DNA of 25,641 nucleotides from Chara braunii (GCA_003427395.1 BFEA01000262.1:677450-703090), one strand, 5' to 3'; counted from the first letter of the stretch, positions 1 to 12,155 are shown. The notes: generated by a model not told the origin, from the letters alone. Numbers and translations: made by a program.

Positions 1-103
1 GACTAGGGATTGGCGGATGTCTATTGGATGACTCTGCCAGCATCTTGTGAGAAATCAAAGTTTACGGGTTCCCGTGGGAGTATGGTTGCTAAGGCACCAG
101 AAG

Positions 104-355
104 CAAGCAAGCAAGCAAGGAAGGAAGGAAGGAAGGAAGGAAGGAAGGAAGAAAAAAGGGAAGGAAGGAAGGAAGGAAGGAAGGAAAAAAGGAAGAAAAA
201 AAGGAAGGAAGGGAAGAAGGAAGAAAAAAAGGAAGAAAAAAAGGAAGGAAGGGAAGAAGGAAGAAAAAAAGGAAGGAGGGAGGGAGGGAGGACGGAAGGG
301 AGGGAGGGAGGGAGGGAGGGAGGACGGAAGGGAGGGAGGGAGAGAGGGAGGGAGG
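104..355. repeat. GGAA/GGGA polypurine microsatellite
   Basis: An almost pure purine tract. It starts as AAGC/AAGG units, passes through GGAA with A-runs and ends as GGGA units with a few GGAC interruptions. All reading frames across it are open on both strands only because it is low complexity. It lies 3' of the splice donor at 682, in what is probably the next intron of the large minus-strand gene. Such tracts can form triplex or GA-type structures, but nothing here shows a function. Confidence 0.95.
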
Positions 356-681
356 TCAGCCGGCAAGGGATTATCTGGTCTCGATAACCCGTCGTTGATC
401 GGCATCGCTCATCCCACCTTTTCGCATCCATACAAATAGGCTTGCATACATAGCGCTGACAAGGAGAAAGCGGTACTAGGCAGAGTGGGTGGAAAACAGG
501 GAGAATACATCACCGTGACGAGGAGAAGGAGAAGGCGGGAGGCAGACAGGGCGCAAACCTGGGAGAAAGGTGGATTGCAAGGTTTGGACAAAAAAAAAAA
601 AAAGCTCTGTGTTGCTGTTAAGTGATGGAAGGGGAAGCGGAGGGAGACTAGGGAGGAACTTGAAGGCAGGAGGAGACTGAC
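356..681 (-). other. Probable intron 5' portion of the giant gene
   Basis: On the minus strand the coding frame reaches GAG|GTCAGT at 682/681, then turns into leucine/serine-rich and phenylalanine-rich sequence with a T13 run (complement of the A-run near 591-603). The frame stays open by chance to 409. The change in composition plus the donor suggests intron rather than coding sequence. No acceptor or following exon can be recognised before the window edge. Confidence 0.55.
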
Positions 682-3600
682 CTCGTCGGACAACCCTTCA
701 AGCTCGTCTACAAACAGCTTATACTTGGTGCTCCGAGAGCGCAGGTCAAGGTGCTGCTCCTCCCACGCTGTGCACACCTGGAGCAAGAGTGGAGGCCGTT
801 GAATCCAGGTGGTAGAGAGCTGTCTACCTTCCGACACTACAAGAGCTTTTTTGTTGGCGCTCTTGCCATCCAACCTGTTGCTCGATCGCCATTTCCTTAC
901 AGGAGGAGGAGGCACATTGCCTCCCTTCGCCCGAATTTCTGCAATTCCTCTCTCTCTGACTTTGCCAAGGGCCAGCGGATTCTTATCGTGGCCCCCGCGA
1001 AAGGTCCATCTACCCACCCTTCCTCTGCACCTCGACCTCTTGACCCCCTCTCCCCCAAAATCATCATCTATGACCCGCTTCCCTCCCTCCGTGGTTTCCT
1101 CGGACCGCCTCCTTTTCTTCCCTCCTCCAATCGCACGAAGCATGCGCAGCACAGGCTCAAGAATACCACCCGCTCGTCTGGGCCTGGTTTCTTCCTGCTC
1201 CAATGCTCCTCCTGCCTTTCTGCTTCCTCCACGGGCGTCGATCGCTTCTTCCCTGGTACTTTTCTCTGAGCTGGCCACAGCCGTGGACGCCCCTGGACGG
1301 GCGAAAGGAGCATTGGACACGTCCCTAGAACCTGTCTCGGTTCCGAAATCTCTCGAAAAAACAGAGTCGGGTGACCGGGCACGGCGCCGAGGCCACGGCT
1401 TGCTGCCATCGTCATATTCATTATACTCTTCGTCCTGGTGGCCCTTCTTGGGCGCCAATGCTCCAGACAGGTCCGTCGCCCCCCTCCCTCCGCGAGCTCG
1501 ACGCCGCCTTCCTCGTGTTGGAGTCGAACTGATTGGTCCACTGACAGGACTCAACGGCATGTGCACAACGGGGGACTGCGAGGGGCTCATGCCGCTGACA
1601 ACGCGCATGCGGGACTTGCCGGCCCTTCTTGACGAAGGGGAGTAGCCGGGAGCAGCCCGACCAGGCACACGTCCACCCCTCTCCCCCCTCCGGTACCCCA
1701 CTCCGGCATAGATGGGTCCAGAGGCCTCCGAGTCCAAGGATATCAAGGAAGTGGTAGGGCTGCTGCGCACGGGTACGAGGGCCAGGGCGTCGTTGGGAGA
1801 GGCGGCCATGGCCTCCGCGGCCGCGGAGGTAGATCGGGACAACGAAGAGCGTTGTCTCCGCCCATGAGGGCGCGGAGGGGTCGCGGCGGCTGCGCCGCCT
1901 GAGGGGCCCCTCCGCATCTCCCTTGCGGCGGACCTCCGCCTGTTCGTCAAGTCACCACTGGTCGGAACCAGGGGCGGGACACCCGACGCGGCAGCTCGCC
2001 TGGCCGCCACCTTCGCAAGGCTATCTCCAACTCCCCCTGCATTCTTCTCTTCCTCCCCCACTCCCCCTACGGCTCTTCGGCTGCCGTTCGGCTTCGTGGT
2101 CGGAGGGTTGTAGTACATCGGTCCGCTGAAACTCATCATAGGCCCGCTCATAGGGCCGCTGTAGCTCATCGGCCCGCTCTTGCCCATGGAGGTGGTGCTT
2201 GGTCCTACCCAAGAATGGTGCATGTCCTTCACGCCACTATAGGCGGAACGCCTTCCCCCCGTCGATATCCACGAGTCATCCACTACCTCGGATGCATCGG
2301 TCATCGAGAACCCTCCTCTCCCACTCAATCGGCGATGATTCACGGAATTCACAGAGCCTTCATCGGGGCTACCTCCGCCCAGAGCCCCGTGGAAGCCTGA
2401 CCGGGAAGAGCCTCCTCCTCTCCTCTCGCTCCGCGTCCTTCCTGGTGTTCCCGGAAGCGAGCTCCCCTGGGGACTACCCATCGACTTCGACGATGGCGCC
2501 ACCACAGCGGGACTCTTTAGTCTCACCGGAGTGCTGCGCGTCGGACTCTGTTGATAACTTGCCGTTCTCTTCAGTCTGACCACAGGCGACGGCTCCACAA
2601 CCGATGAGCTCTGCAAATGCCCGATCACCAGCCCGCTCTCTGCCACGAACCCGCTGTTGGCGATCAGTCCACTATGGCCTATGCTGCCGCTGACACTGAT
2701 AAAGCTGTCGTCGATCCGCCCCGATTTCTTTCCGCGTTTCCCCACACTCTCGTTCGCCTGCGCGTTGCCCACTCCCTCTCCGCCTCCTTCCCCCGCCATC
2801 TCCGCCCCCAACCCGTTACTTCCATCCTCCTCCAACCCCCCTTGTTCTGTCACTTCCCCAGTGACCGTCTCTCTTTTCAATCCTAAAACCTCCCCCTCCC
2901 CCTCTCCCGCCTTGCTCCACTTTCCTAGCCAAGCAAGCGCCTTGCTCAGCTTCGAGAACACCGACTTGTTGTTCTTCAACAACCTCTGCTGCTTCTGAGC
3001 TCGCAAATACCGCCGTGCATCTGCACCCTCGCCCGTAGACACCCCTCTCTGCTCCTGCTGCTGCTGCTGCTCCTGCTGCTCCTGCTGCTCCTGCTGCTCA
3101 CCGTCTACAGCTGCCGGCCTCGGCGTCGTCACTGCCGCAGCCTTTCTCCTGCTCGCACTCCTCGACGACGCATCAGACGCCTTGGCTCTCCCTGTTCCCC
3201 GCCCGCTGCTCTTCTTCTTTGCCTTCCTCTCCGGTGGCAAACCGCCCGACGGACTTAGTGACGAGTCCGTGGACGGTACGTACTGCCCCTCAAGGTTGTT
3301 GAACCCGCTGGATCTAGATGCCGCTTTATTTCGAGAGTGCGCGGACCTGCGACTGCGCCGCTTGCCAGGGGGAATAGGCGGCAACTCATCTGGAACCAGA
3401 CTTCGGTCGATCTTCTGCCTGTTTCCATGCCTCGACGACAATGCCCCACTTCCAGGACGGAGCTCTGTCGTTTTGTCCGCCCGCTCCCGCAATTCCGTGG
3501 TCTTCTCCGACACCCAGTCATCGTGAGAGAGATCTTCAAATACCCCGATGTCCTTCGTCTTCTCAATGACTTCTTCACCGTCTATCCATGGATCTTCCCC

Positions 3601-6600
3601 TCCCCGATTGCCGTCAAACGGGTGCTCTTCGCCATCGTCAAAAGCCGCTGCTTTATTCCCCGCTTCTACAGAACCTCCTCCTCCTCCTCCTCCTCCTCCT
3701 CCTCCTTCCCACTGCCTCTCTATGATCACGCTCTCCTCTTCCCCGTTGCAATCATTTACCAGTGCTTTTGAGCCAATCCCGTCGCCCCAGTTCGTCGCAA
3801 TTCCGGGCCCTCCACCTACATCAACCCCAGCCATTCCCAAGCTCTCGACTTCACGATCTAAGAGTTGCGCTCCAGTATTGCCAGCAAGAGGAGGAGGAGG
3901 AGGAGGAGGAGGAGCCCGACCCGACCTCTTCCGTCGCTCTCTTCTTGCCGTCCTTGATTGCAAGCGCCTACCTTCTCTACTTCCATCTTTCAGCACGGCG
4001 GAGTCCTCATCCGCGCCTTCCCCTTCCACCTCTTTGATCTCATATAAAGCTCCCGATTTCATAAGAAACGATCGACTGGGAGAGGGAGACGCGCTCGCGC
4101 TCGCACTCGCGGACGCCCCTGAGAAATTCCTACCTTTCATACCGCCATCGGACTCTGTGCGCTCCCGCTCTTCTTCATCACTTCCTCCAACGAGTCTCTC
4201 CACAGCGGCCAGCAGCTTTGATGCCAGCTCCTCTTCATCAGCGCGACCGACGGATCCTTGAATTGACACCATCCTTGCATTGCCGCGAACAGACGTTCCA
4301 TCATCTTCTCCCTCCCTCGCCTTTCCCCCGCCTGGAACGGCATTCTGAGATACCAATTCGGCTGGGCCTGACGCGGAAAGCACCTGCGGGGTCCCCCTTC
4401 CCGCATTTACTCCTCCTCCTAATCTGCCTGATGATGACGACATCCCCTCGCTATCGAATGGCTTCCGGAGAGTCGTACAACCATCCTCAACTCCATCATG
4501 AGCCTCCACGTGATCTTCAGCGGAAGATACTCCTCCTGCTGCTGAGCTCACCCCTGCGCCCGTGGCACTAAGCCGAACCAGTGAGTTGCCTAGTGCAGTC
4601 GAGGATGACTTGCCAGCTCGTGTGTCAGCCACCGCTTCCAACTCGCCCGACTTGGGAATCGTCGACTCAGGTGGATCGTAGAACGACGCGTCGACACCTG
4701 CTGCAGTTACCTGTCCCCGCTGCCCTCTTCCCTCCCCTTGCGGCGGAGTTATCGTAGGGCCACCCGCAACTTGGGATTCATCCCACGACCGCCGGATGAC
4801 AGCTGCATTAGTAGGGCCACCGGGACCTGGGGCCGAAAACTGTACCTTTTCCCGGCACCCAACAGAAGACCCAACATTTTGCAAGGCGCCGCCACCACCC
4901 TGCATCAGCCCCTCCTTTAGTCCTCCACCGTAGAGCAATCCAGTCCTTCCTCGCCCCTTGAGCTTTGTTTGTTGCTGTTGCTGATGCTGATGCTGATGTT
5001 GTTCTTGTTGTTGTTCCTCGCTGGGCGCCGCCATCTCAACCTCCCTCTTCCTGACCATGGATCCATCGATTCCTCCTCCTACATAAAACGATGGAGTCAA
5101 TCCGTTCCTCCTCCATTGTGGTTGCTGTTGGCTCATTTTTTCACCGCGACCCTTCTTTGTCTCCTCTTTACCTTTCACTTCCGTAATAACTAACCTCCCA
5201 TTCTGCTTGCGTCTCCAATTGCCTTTACCCGCAGCCTCTTCCTCTTCCTCCTCCTCCTCCTCCTCCTCCTCCTCCTCCTCCTTTCCTGCCTGCTTCTCCA
5301 TTTCCCGCAAACTATGGTTATCATCATCCCCGGTATTGCGATCCTGACGTTTCGACCAAGACGGTAATCCCTGCACATCATGGCCCGAATCGCCGGAGGA
5401 TGGCCGCTTTCTACCACCAAACACGTGGCCGCCGCAATCGATAATCTCCGTGCTTTTGGAAGGCGACGCAGTGCCCGACTTCTCCGTCCCCACGCTCCTG
5501 ATCATTGCCGACGATCCCCCTCCCTCACGATCAGGTTCTTCTGATCCAACGGCCGGCGCCGCCGCATCACCCCCCTTATTTAACTTCCTTGTCGCTACAG
5601 GGGTAATCAACGACGACGCATCGAGCACCTTATTAGTCAGCTTGATCTCCGTCAAGCGGGGCCGAGAGGAGTCCGAGAAGGTCGAAGATACCGTCTTTCC
5701 TCCCTCCTGCCTTTTGCCCTCCTCGGCGGCGTGTTTTCTACTACCACCACCACCACCAAATTCGGCCCCAGTAGTGCTAATAATAGTGGGTCCATCTACT
5801 AAATCAGTATCTAGTTTGGGGGGTCCGTTGATCGACTCCTTGTCGCTGCTCTTGTGACCCGACCTTCCCACCTGTTTTCCCCTTCCTTCGTGTGCTGCAC
5901 CTCTCTCCGACATCCATCGCGGTTTCGCCCAGAAACCAAGCATACTTGGATGTTCTGACTTCGTTTCCTGGCGATCGACTTCGGTAATCAACGGCCTCGA
6001 TGTCATTGACGGTAATGACGACGAAAGCCGTTCCTCTCCTCCCAAGAAGTCGCATTGAATGTCGCTTGCACTGCGCCTCCGCAGCTTCTTCAAGTCTGAC
6101 TCCACGAAACCACCAGAAGCGGGGATGCTGTCTGCTAGGTCCTCCTGCGGGACCAAGAAGACCGCACTCCGCGGGACAACCCCTGTCATTGTCAGCAGAT
6201 GGGACGGCGCCGACGTCCGCCTATCGTCTCCTCCTAGAGACGATGACCTTCTGCCACGACTTGCACCCGCGGAGTGCAAGTGACGGCTCCTGCTACTTCT
6301 GACCCTCACCACCTCTCCTTCTTCCGGCTTCCTCCCTGTGGGCTCCTCTTCCTTACGCGAAATGCTGTGGCCAACAAAGACAGAACTTTCCGCGCGCTTA
6401 GTCCTCTCATTCCAGCCAAGAGACCTCGACCTTCCTGGGCGACTGCGCCAACCCCGAAGGAGTAAGAAAGGCACCTCTTCGCAGCCTCCGCTCTCGACAC
6501 TCGCTGCCATCTTCTCTCTCCCTCGATCCATCTCGTGTTCTGCTCCCTCGTCTTCCTCTTCTTCACCTTCCTCCTCTTCTTCGTTCCTCATAGAGCCCAC

Positions 6601-9600
6601 CACATTCGACGACACGATGTTAATCCCAGTGAACTCGTCATCGACTCCGTTGGAGGCAGAACTGCCTCCTAGCCTACGCGTCACCAAAGGCGTCAATAAG
6701 GACACAGCTGAGGATTGAGTTGGCGACATCAACAGCGACGAAGAGGCCAACAACTCGCTGCTCTCAAGGCCTCCACGCCTTGATGCCACTGCTAATATGC
6801 CACTCGATCGCGAACCTCCTCCTCTCGATTGCACATCCAACTCCTCCCCAAACTCCTCCTCCTGCTGCTGCTGCTGCCGCTGCTGCTTCTCCCGTCCTCC
6901 CACTCCAAGCCCGTCGAAGCTACCCTTCGCCGCCGTGGGGATCGGACGCTTCCCGCTTTCTCTCCGTCCCTGTTTCCACCGACCACAGTCCTCTGCACGC
7001 TTGCTGCCTCCTGTGGCAGTCCCGATAGCTACCAACTCCGGCGTTCGACTTCTTCCCGCCATTCCGGATGACGCCTGGGAATACGACAAAGGTCTGCCAT
7101 TTCCATTGGCTTCGAGCGGACTACCGGTCGGTCCAGCTTCCCCAACACCATCTCGACTGCCTTCGCGGCCCCTCTCGGTCCCCGTCTCTGACGACCGCAC
7201 GGACGCCCTCGTCTCCGAATCCCCCCACCATTGGGCATCGATGGTAGTCACCAAGTCTGAGACCATCGTCGCCCCCGAGGGCGATGATGTCGCCGACCGG
7301 CGATCATCGGATGCCAAGCGTCCAGCGGCCTGTGAACTCCCACCAGCACCACGACCCGCCCGCGCATGTGTGTCAGCAAAAGCCCCCGCAGGAGACAGCG
7401 ACATAGACATAAAATGCGTCGGCGTTGCCTTGCCGACGCCATCCGGCGCTTCGGCGTGCCGGCTATTCGTCCTCGTCGATCGCGCCGCAGCCTGGCCGTC
7501 AGTAAGATCATCATGACCGTTCATCACTGCCTCGTTCAGTTCATGGTCGGTCTTCATCATCTCGCGCGGGCTGGAGATGACATAACTGCTCGGACCGGAG
7601 ATTGCCGCCGCCGCCTTAGCTGCACCCGATGGTGCGCGTACTGTCGTGGTGGTTGTCATGTTCCCCTTCACTACTGCAAGATTTGAAGATCCATCATCGT
7701 TTGAAGACCGGGACGAAGCCTGCACGGTCGAGTCGTTGCTTGCCTCTGTTACCCCTTTTCCGACTCTCGATGATGAGTTGGAGTTGCTGCGAGGAGCACG
7801 CGCGGGCACCGAGGTCTGCGTGGCTAGGGAGTCGATGTCGGACACGACGATCGAAGGGACAGCCGAAGAGACGGAATGAGAGGGGGAGGAAATCGCGCCG
7901 CCGCCGCCGCCGCCTGTTACTTCCACGCCATCGCTGGGAGTAGCGACCCCCAAAGAAGCTCCAGGGAGCTGCTGGGCATTCTCATCCAAGGACAGAGCGG
8001 AATAGGGAGAAGAGGACAGCGAGCACTGCTTTCCCATTCTCGCAGCAGCATGCTGAGTCGTCGGCGGCGACGGCGACGACAACGTGGCAACAGCACCACT
8101 AGGACTGAGCACGTCAGGGGAAAACGGCGTCACAGAAGGCACGTGGCCGCGTCGGGAAAGCGCCCCGTCATCGTCCAAGTCCATTGCTAACTCAGACACT
8201 AATGATTCCGTGTCCCGATCCCCATCATCCGAGACCAACGAGGGAGCGATACGAGGGTCAGACCTCGGGCGCAGTGGTTGAGAGAAGGAGGACGTTGACG
8301 AGATGCGTTCAAGCTGCTTCTCCCTGAGCTCATGACCACCACCACCCCCACCGCCTGCACCTCCTCCTCTTTCCCATTCGCCGCCTCCTCCCCGGGCAGC
8401 ATCTTCGGTAGCACGTCGACGAATCCACTGTGGCGAGCTCCTGCGGTCATCAGCGTCCTTGTCAGATGCGCTCCAATGTGCAGCACAACTTTCCCACTCG
8501 TGTTCGAACTCCCCATCACCGTGGCGGCTGTCGCGAGACAGTTCACGAGGAACTGCCGCTTCATGCCACGCTGACTCTGACGTGCCACTTGCTCTAATAC
8601 TTGTTGCCGCCAACGGCCTCCTACTGTCATTCTTACCATGCCGATCATCATCGGTAGTACTAGTGAAACGAAGATCCGCTGCGGCTCCAACGGCAGCGAG
8701 ATCGTCTCTGACAGCTACGCCACCGTTCGCACCGGTGACGGTCAAACCTTTCCTTTCCTTGTCCGGGTTCAGACCCGGGTCCCCGGCGGCACGACATGAC
8801 GCATCGGCATCTACCATCCCGCCGCCATCGGCAACTTCCGAGCTCATCAAATTCTCCTTCCCGCCAACCCCTCCAAACCCACCAACACCCTCGACAGCAT
8901 TATTACCCCGCTCCACTCCCAGCTTCCCTTCGGCTTGCTTCGCTGGACGGCGCGGCGGCGGATTCGACGAGATCCGTTGTTTCGACAACGAGCGGGAGCC
9001 ACGTGGCTGGATTAGCCGCGACAGGAGCCGACCTACCATGAAAGGACCTCTCCGCACCGGTGTGGTGGATTTCAAGGAAGGACTCGAGGACGCCGATTCC
9101 ACTACCGACGAGGACACCATCGGCGCCATATGCGAAGACGAAGAGGAGGGACAGGTGGTAGACGACACCATGGATGATGAAGACGAGCCGGAAGAGGAGG
9201 AAGAGGAAGAGAACGAGCAAGAAGAGCCTGTAGAAGAAGCAGGAGGGCCGGACGCGGCGGAAACTACTGCGGACGAGCCGTTTGATGACGAAACTTCGAC
9301 CATTGACGACTGGGACGAGGCGGCGCCTGAAGGGGAGGGACAGCTGGAGGATGGCCGCAGCAACCGAGCTCCCTGTCCCTGTCCCCCCGGCGCACGATGA
9401 GGAGGACCAACAAGATAATCGGCGGCGTTTGCTGGGTTTGCCTTTCGTGTGGTTGACTGCCATCCCTGGGTTTTATCAGCAGCAGCAGAACCAGCTGTGC
9501 CTCCGGGATTCTGCCCCCCTTCGGCGACTTGTTTACCCCCCCCCCCAAACTCCTTTTCGTCTTCATCCCGCTGCGATTCCACCGCTGTCGTCCCATTATG

Positions 9601-10107
9601 TTCAGCAGCGCTGACTTCTCTCAGTTGCCAGTGCTCTAGACGGTATGTCTTGCGTTCTTCTCCGCCCCGCTGCGGGCGTCTTTCCACCTCTCTCCATCCG
9701 TTCTCGCTATCCCGACTTTCCCATCTCTGAGGCTGTTGGACGGCTGCTCTCCTACCACTGCCCACCTCCTCCTCCTCCTCCTCACGGAGCCGAAAACTTG
9801 CAGGCAGTAGCAACGCAATCTGCTGCAGGACTTTCTCCTCTTCCTCCCTTTCCTCCCTACTCATCAACCCCTCCGACTCGCGCTCCCTCCTTGCCAACAT
9901 CGCCGTCGTCATCGACATATGCGCTGGCGTCTCTTCACTTATACCCAGAAAACAGCCAGTCTTTCGCACCGCCAGCCGACCTCCTTCTCCAACACCTCCT
10001 ACTTTCAGGCCACCATACTTCAGCAACCCACTTCCTCTCCCCTCCGCCTCCGCCGCCGCCGCCTCACCCTCCTCCTGCTGTTCCCCCTGGAGGCACTGCT
10101 GGCCCAC
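682..10107 (-). CDS. Giant low-complexity protein, one exon of about 3,140 codons (partial gene)
   Basis: The frame is open from just after a TGA at 10117-10119 down to the donor GAG|GTCAGT at 682, which falls exactly on a codon boundary. The first ATG in frame is at 9916-9918; anything upstream must come from splicing or another start. The predicted protein is largely disordered: runs of Ser, Gly, Glu (about residues 1609-1624), Gln/Glu (about 2336-2352), a nine-proline run and many Arg/Ser stretches. Short motifs recur: LITEV-like segments; SLITPVATRKLN near 5575-5620 matched by SLLTPLVTRRLGG near 6667-6705; SGPM repeats near 2120-2190. The last 60 residues before the donor look more ordered, with WIQRPPLLLQ, CTAWEEQHLDL and KLFVDELEGLSDE. 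I do not recognise the family. The unbroken 9.4 kb frame argues for coding; function is unknown. Confidence 0.75.
3050..3099. repeat. CTG/CTC triplet run coding Gln/Glu
   Basis: An interrupted CTGCTC trinucleotide run in phase with the giant minus-strand frame, where it reads as repeated Gln with Glu (QEQQEQQ). Triplet length is kept, so expansion or contraction would not break the frame. Confidence 0.9.
3674..3707. repeat. CTC triplet run coding poly-Gly
   Basis: Pure CTC repeats on the plus strand that translate as a run of about a dozen glycines in the giant minus-strand frame. A second GGA run at 3887-3914 reads in the same frame as a nine-proline stretch. Confidence 0.9.
5235..5283. repeat. 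CTC/CTT triplet run coding poly-Glu
   Basis: The longest triplet run in the large exon, read on the minus strand as about 16 glutamates following a KQAGK stretch. Like the other runs it is a multiple of three and preserves the frame. Confidence 0.9.
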
Positions 10108-10205
10108 CTCGCTCTCTCAAAATCTTCCCGCCCCACAACCTTTCCAACCCCTCCTCTCTTGCTCGCCGCCTTTTTGCACCCCGCCTGATCGATTTGCTCC
10201 TCTAC

Positions 10206-10292
10206 CTGCCTGGGACGAACTGTACGAACCAACAACAACTTAGCTAGAATGCCATCGTCTTCCTCCTCGGCTACCGGGCTCGCCATAACCAT
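10206..10292 (-). CDS. Candidate first exon of the giant gene
   Basis: ATGs at 10290-10292 and 10284-10286 open a frame of about 27-29 codons (MVMASPVAEEEDDGILAKLL and on) that reaches CAG|GTAGAG, a good donor, at 10206/10205 in phase 0. Several AG acceptors at 10099 and just downstream lie in phase 0 with the giant frame, so a short intron of about 107 bp would join the two without a shift. Against it, the acceptor side has little pyrimidine tract, and the small exon could be chance. The alternative is that translation starts at the in-frame ATG at 9918. Confidence 0.35.
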
Positions 10293-10407
10293 AGCTCTAC
10301 AGAGCAAGCAGGGCACGGGACAGCGGGACAGGCGCATCTCCTACCTACGGGCGTCATCGTTAATCGGACCGCCAAGCAAACAGCCGTCTTCATCGCCTGG
10401 CCAGAGA

Positions 10408-10432
10408 AACAGACAGACAGACAGACAGACAT
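10408..10432. repeat. ACAG microsatellite
   Basis: About six copies of ACAG in tandem, located upstream (minus-strand sense) of the giant gene's candidate start. Confidence 0.9.
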
Positions 10433-10572
10433 AACCAGCCGCCTACCTAGCGGTGGTGGCGTGCCATGACCTCGATCGGTATGGTGCCTCATCCACGCAC
10501 AAAACCGTACGCAGCACAGCTTGGCGAGGCGCTGCCGAAACGAAAACGGAAAAAAACACATGAACTGCAATA

Positions 10573-10610
<38 letters not shown>

Positions 10611-10611
10611 N

Positions 10612-10642
<31 letters not shown>

Positions 10643-10650
10643 AAGGAAGG
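10573..10650. repeat. Poly-A run with one N, followed by GGAAGGAAGG
   Basis: About 37 A, an N at 10611 and about 29 more A run directly into two GGAA units and a third GGA. The N probably marks an unresolved homopolymer length. A retroposon tail is possible, but there is no recognisable SINE or LINE body upstream and no target-site duplication that I can see. Confidence 0.85.
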
Positions 10651-10699
10651 AAATTTGAAGCCGTCTTCTTTATTTTCGAACATCTCGAGAACTCCTGGT

Positions 10700-10863
10700 G
10701 CGAGGTCCCACCGGCAAAGAGGATTGGATTAAGCTCCTGAAGCTGGTCGTATTCTTAGCACAGATGCAGAAAAGCAGTTCAATTCTCGATTTTCTGTAAC
10801 TTTCCGCAAACCCGTCCAGAATTCAGGCGCTCGATCCAATCCTCCGCACCGGTGGGACCTCGC
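10700..10863. repeat. Imperfect inverted repeat, about 46-bp arms
   Basis: The left arm at 10700-10745 starts GCGAGGTCCCACCGG and continues through AGGATTGGAT and CTCCTGAA to GCTGG. Its reverse complement at 10816-10863 has the same blocks with small differences. The arms are separated by about 70 bp. This could be a small foldback element, or two copies of a repeat in opposite orientation. Confidence 0.8.
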
Positions 10864-10968
10864 CCCTGCACTGCATTGCAGCGGCTGGATGGAGTAGTTC
10901 TCTCTCAAAAAGAAGAAAACCAAAACAGTAAAAAAGAGTAGTTCTCGAGCGTCGGTCGTTCGCGGCCG

Positions 10969-10987
10969 TCAGATGTTGAACATCTGA
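10969..10987. repeat. Perfect palindrome, 9-bp arms
   Basis: TCAGATGTT-G-AACATCTGA, a perfect inverted repeat around one central base. It lies just beyond the larger inverted repeat, and GAACATCT also occurs to the left of that repeat's left arm (10678-10685). It may be part of the same decayed foldback element. Confidence 0.75.
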
Positions 10988-11714
10988 TGGTGGAGGTAAC
11001 TTCTCGAAAGCCAACGCTCGATCGAGCTGCTTGTGGGACTTGGCTCCGGGCCCAAGCTAGCTGGGGCCAAGTCTTACCGTCGATCGACTGGGAGAAGAAT
11101 CGGGTGAACTGGGACTTGGGCCCTGGAATCTCCATCCGTCGGCGTGTGGCCATGACTACCACTCGGCCGGCACTTTCCGCGGCCCAGTACTTCCGTGATC
11201 TGATGGCGGGCCACGCTTCGCGACTCTGCCCCCGCCTCTCCCCCACTCGTCGTGATATGATAATCGGTCGGCATCAATTCCTCTCGACTGCACGCCATCA
11301 AATCAACCTTCGGCCGGCAAGGTCGATCCCATCCCAGCTCCGCACTCCTACACGTGCCAGCCCCAAGTGGTGGTCAATTGAACTCTAGTCTATACACGGT
11401 GCCCTGATCTCTTAGCGCCCCGGATTAGATGCAGATCTACCATCAGACTCATCAGATTCCGCCAGAGTGAAGATGGGCGTGGGTCCGCCAGTCCGACAGA
11501 GAACCAAAGCAGGTCCCCCTTTTACTGGATTCAGTTTCTGTTTCTGTTTTTGGCCGTGGATCCAGAACGAAGAGAATTTGTCTAGACAAGTTGGATCTTG
11601 CACTGGGTGGCCGGGTAGGTAGAAGGAGAAGACGGAGCGCCAGCCCCCACTGATATCCTCTAAGGCACCGCGTGTGCTATATTCGTGACAGGAACCGCCA
11701 AAACGCAACCCACA
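10988..11714. other. No recognisable gene
   Basis: This stretch has only short open frames with no family resemblance. The one structure seen is a short inverted repeat GACTTGGC (11037-11044) and GCCAAGTC (11066-11073) within a GGGCCC-rich segment. Confidence 0.6.
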
Positions 11715-11738
11715 TAGGGGCTCGCTGCACCACTCTAG
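11715..11738 (+). repeat. Solo terminal-repeat copy (left-facing end)
   Basis: Reads TAGGGGCTCGCTGCAC then CACTCTAGA, the same terminus found at both ends of the element at 11813-12248. No matching partner is clear for this copy. It may be the remnant of a third related element. Confidence 0.6.
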
Positions 11739-11863
11739 AATCGTGATAAATTTCTAGAGTCATTCTAGAGCTGTCCGAGTCACGAAAAGTCCTAAAATCT
11801 AGGCATAGCGCACTAGGGGTATCGCTGCACTACTCTAGACTCTTGAAGTTTTGAGAGTGGTTC

Positions 11864-12155
11864 TTCGCTGCACTTACTCTCGATCGGGAAACTCTCAAAA
11901 CCCGATCGAGAGCTGTCAGAAGCCACACTACAACGCCACTCTCGAAACGTTGAGAGTCTCCCGCCTGCAAAAACCGAATTTGCAAGTGTCTTCGGGAGTT
12001 GCCCGCCGACGGGCTCATTTTTTGAGAGTGGACCTCCTGTCCCGGCGGCCAGACTTTGTCCCGTAGCGCAGTGGTGCAGCTCTTCTGTCGAGTCGGACGA
12101 CGCCCAGGGTTTCGAGAGTTCATCTAGTGTCACAGGTTCTAGAGTAAGTGCAGCC
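11864..12155. mobile_element. Inner, nested inverted-repeat element
   Basis: A second pair of termini lies inside the larger element: TTCGCTGCACTTACTCT at 11864-11880, and the reverse complement of 12136-12155 gives TTGGCTGCACTTACTCTAGAA. These match each other better (CTGCACTTACTCT) than they match the outer pair (CTGCACTA(C/T)TCTAGA). That suggests one family member inserted into another. Confidence 0.55.
11877..11912. repeat. Perfect 12-bp-arm hairpin
   Basis: CTCTCGATCGGG at 11877-11888 and CCCGATCGAGAG at 11901-11912 are exact reverse complements around a 12-base loop. It is the subterminal structure of the inner element. Confidence 0.85.

Noticed and set aside
10-439. Lys/Glu/Arg-rich small proteins on both strands
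   Set aside because: They are translations of the GGAA/GGGA polypurine tract.
8459-9400. Plus-strand 313-codon frame with an acidic tail, and other long frames opposite the giant gene
   Set aside because: They mirror the triplet-rich minus-strand exon; the composition of the giant frame leaves few stops on the other strand.
10573-10640. Retroposon poly-A tail
   Set aside because: No element body or target-site duplication recognised; the embedded N makes a collapsed homopolymer equally likely.
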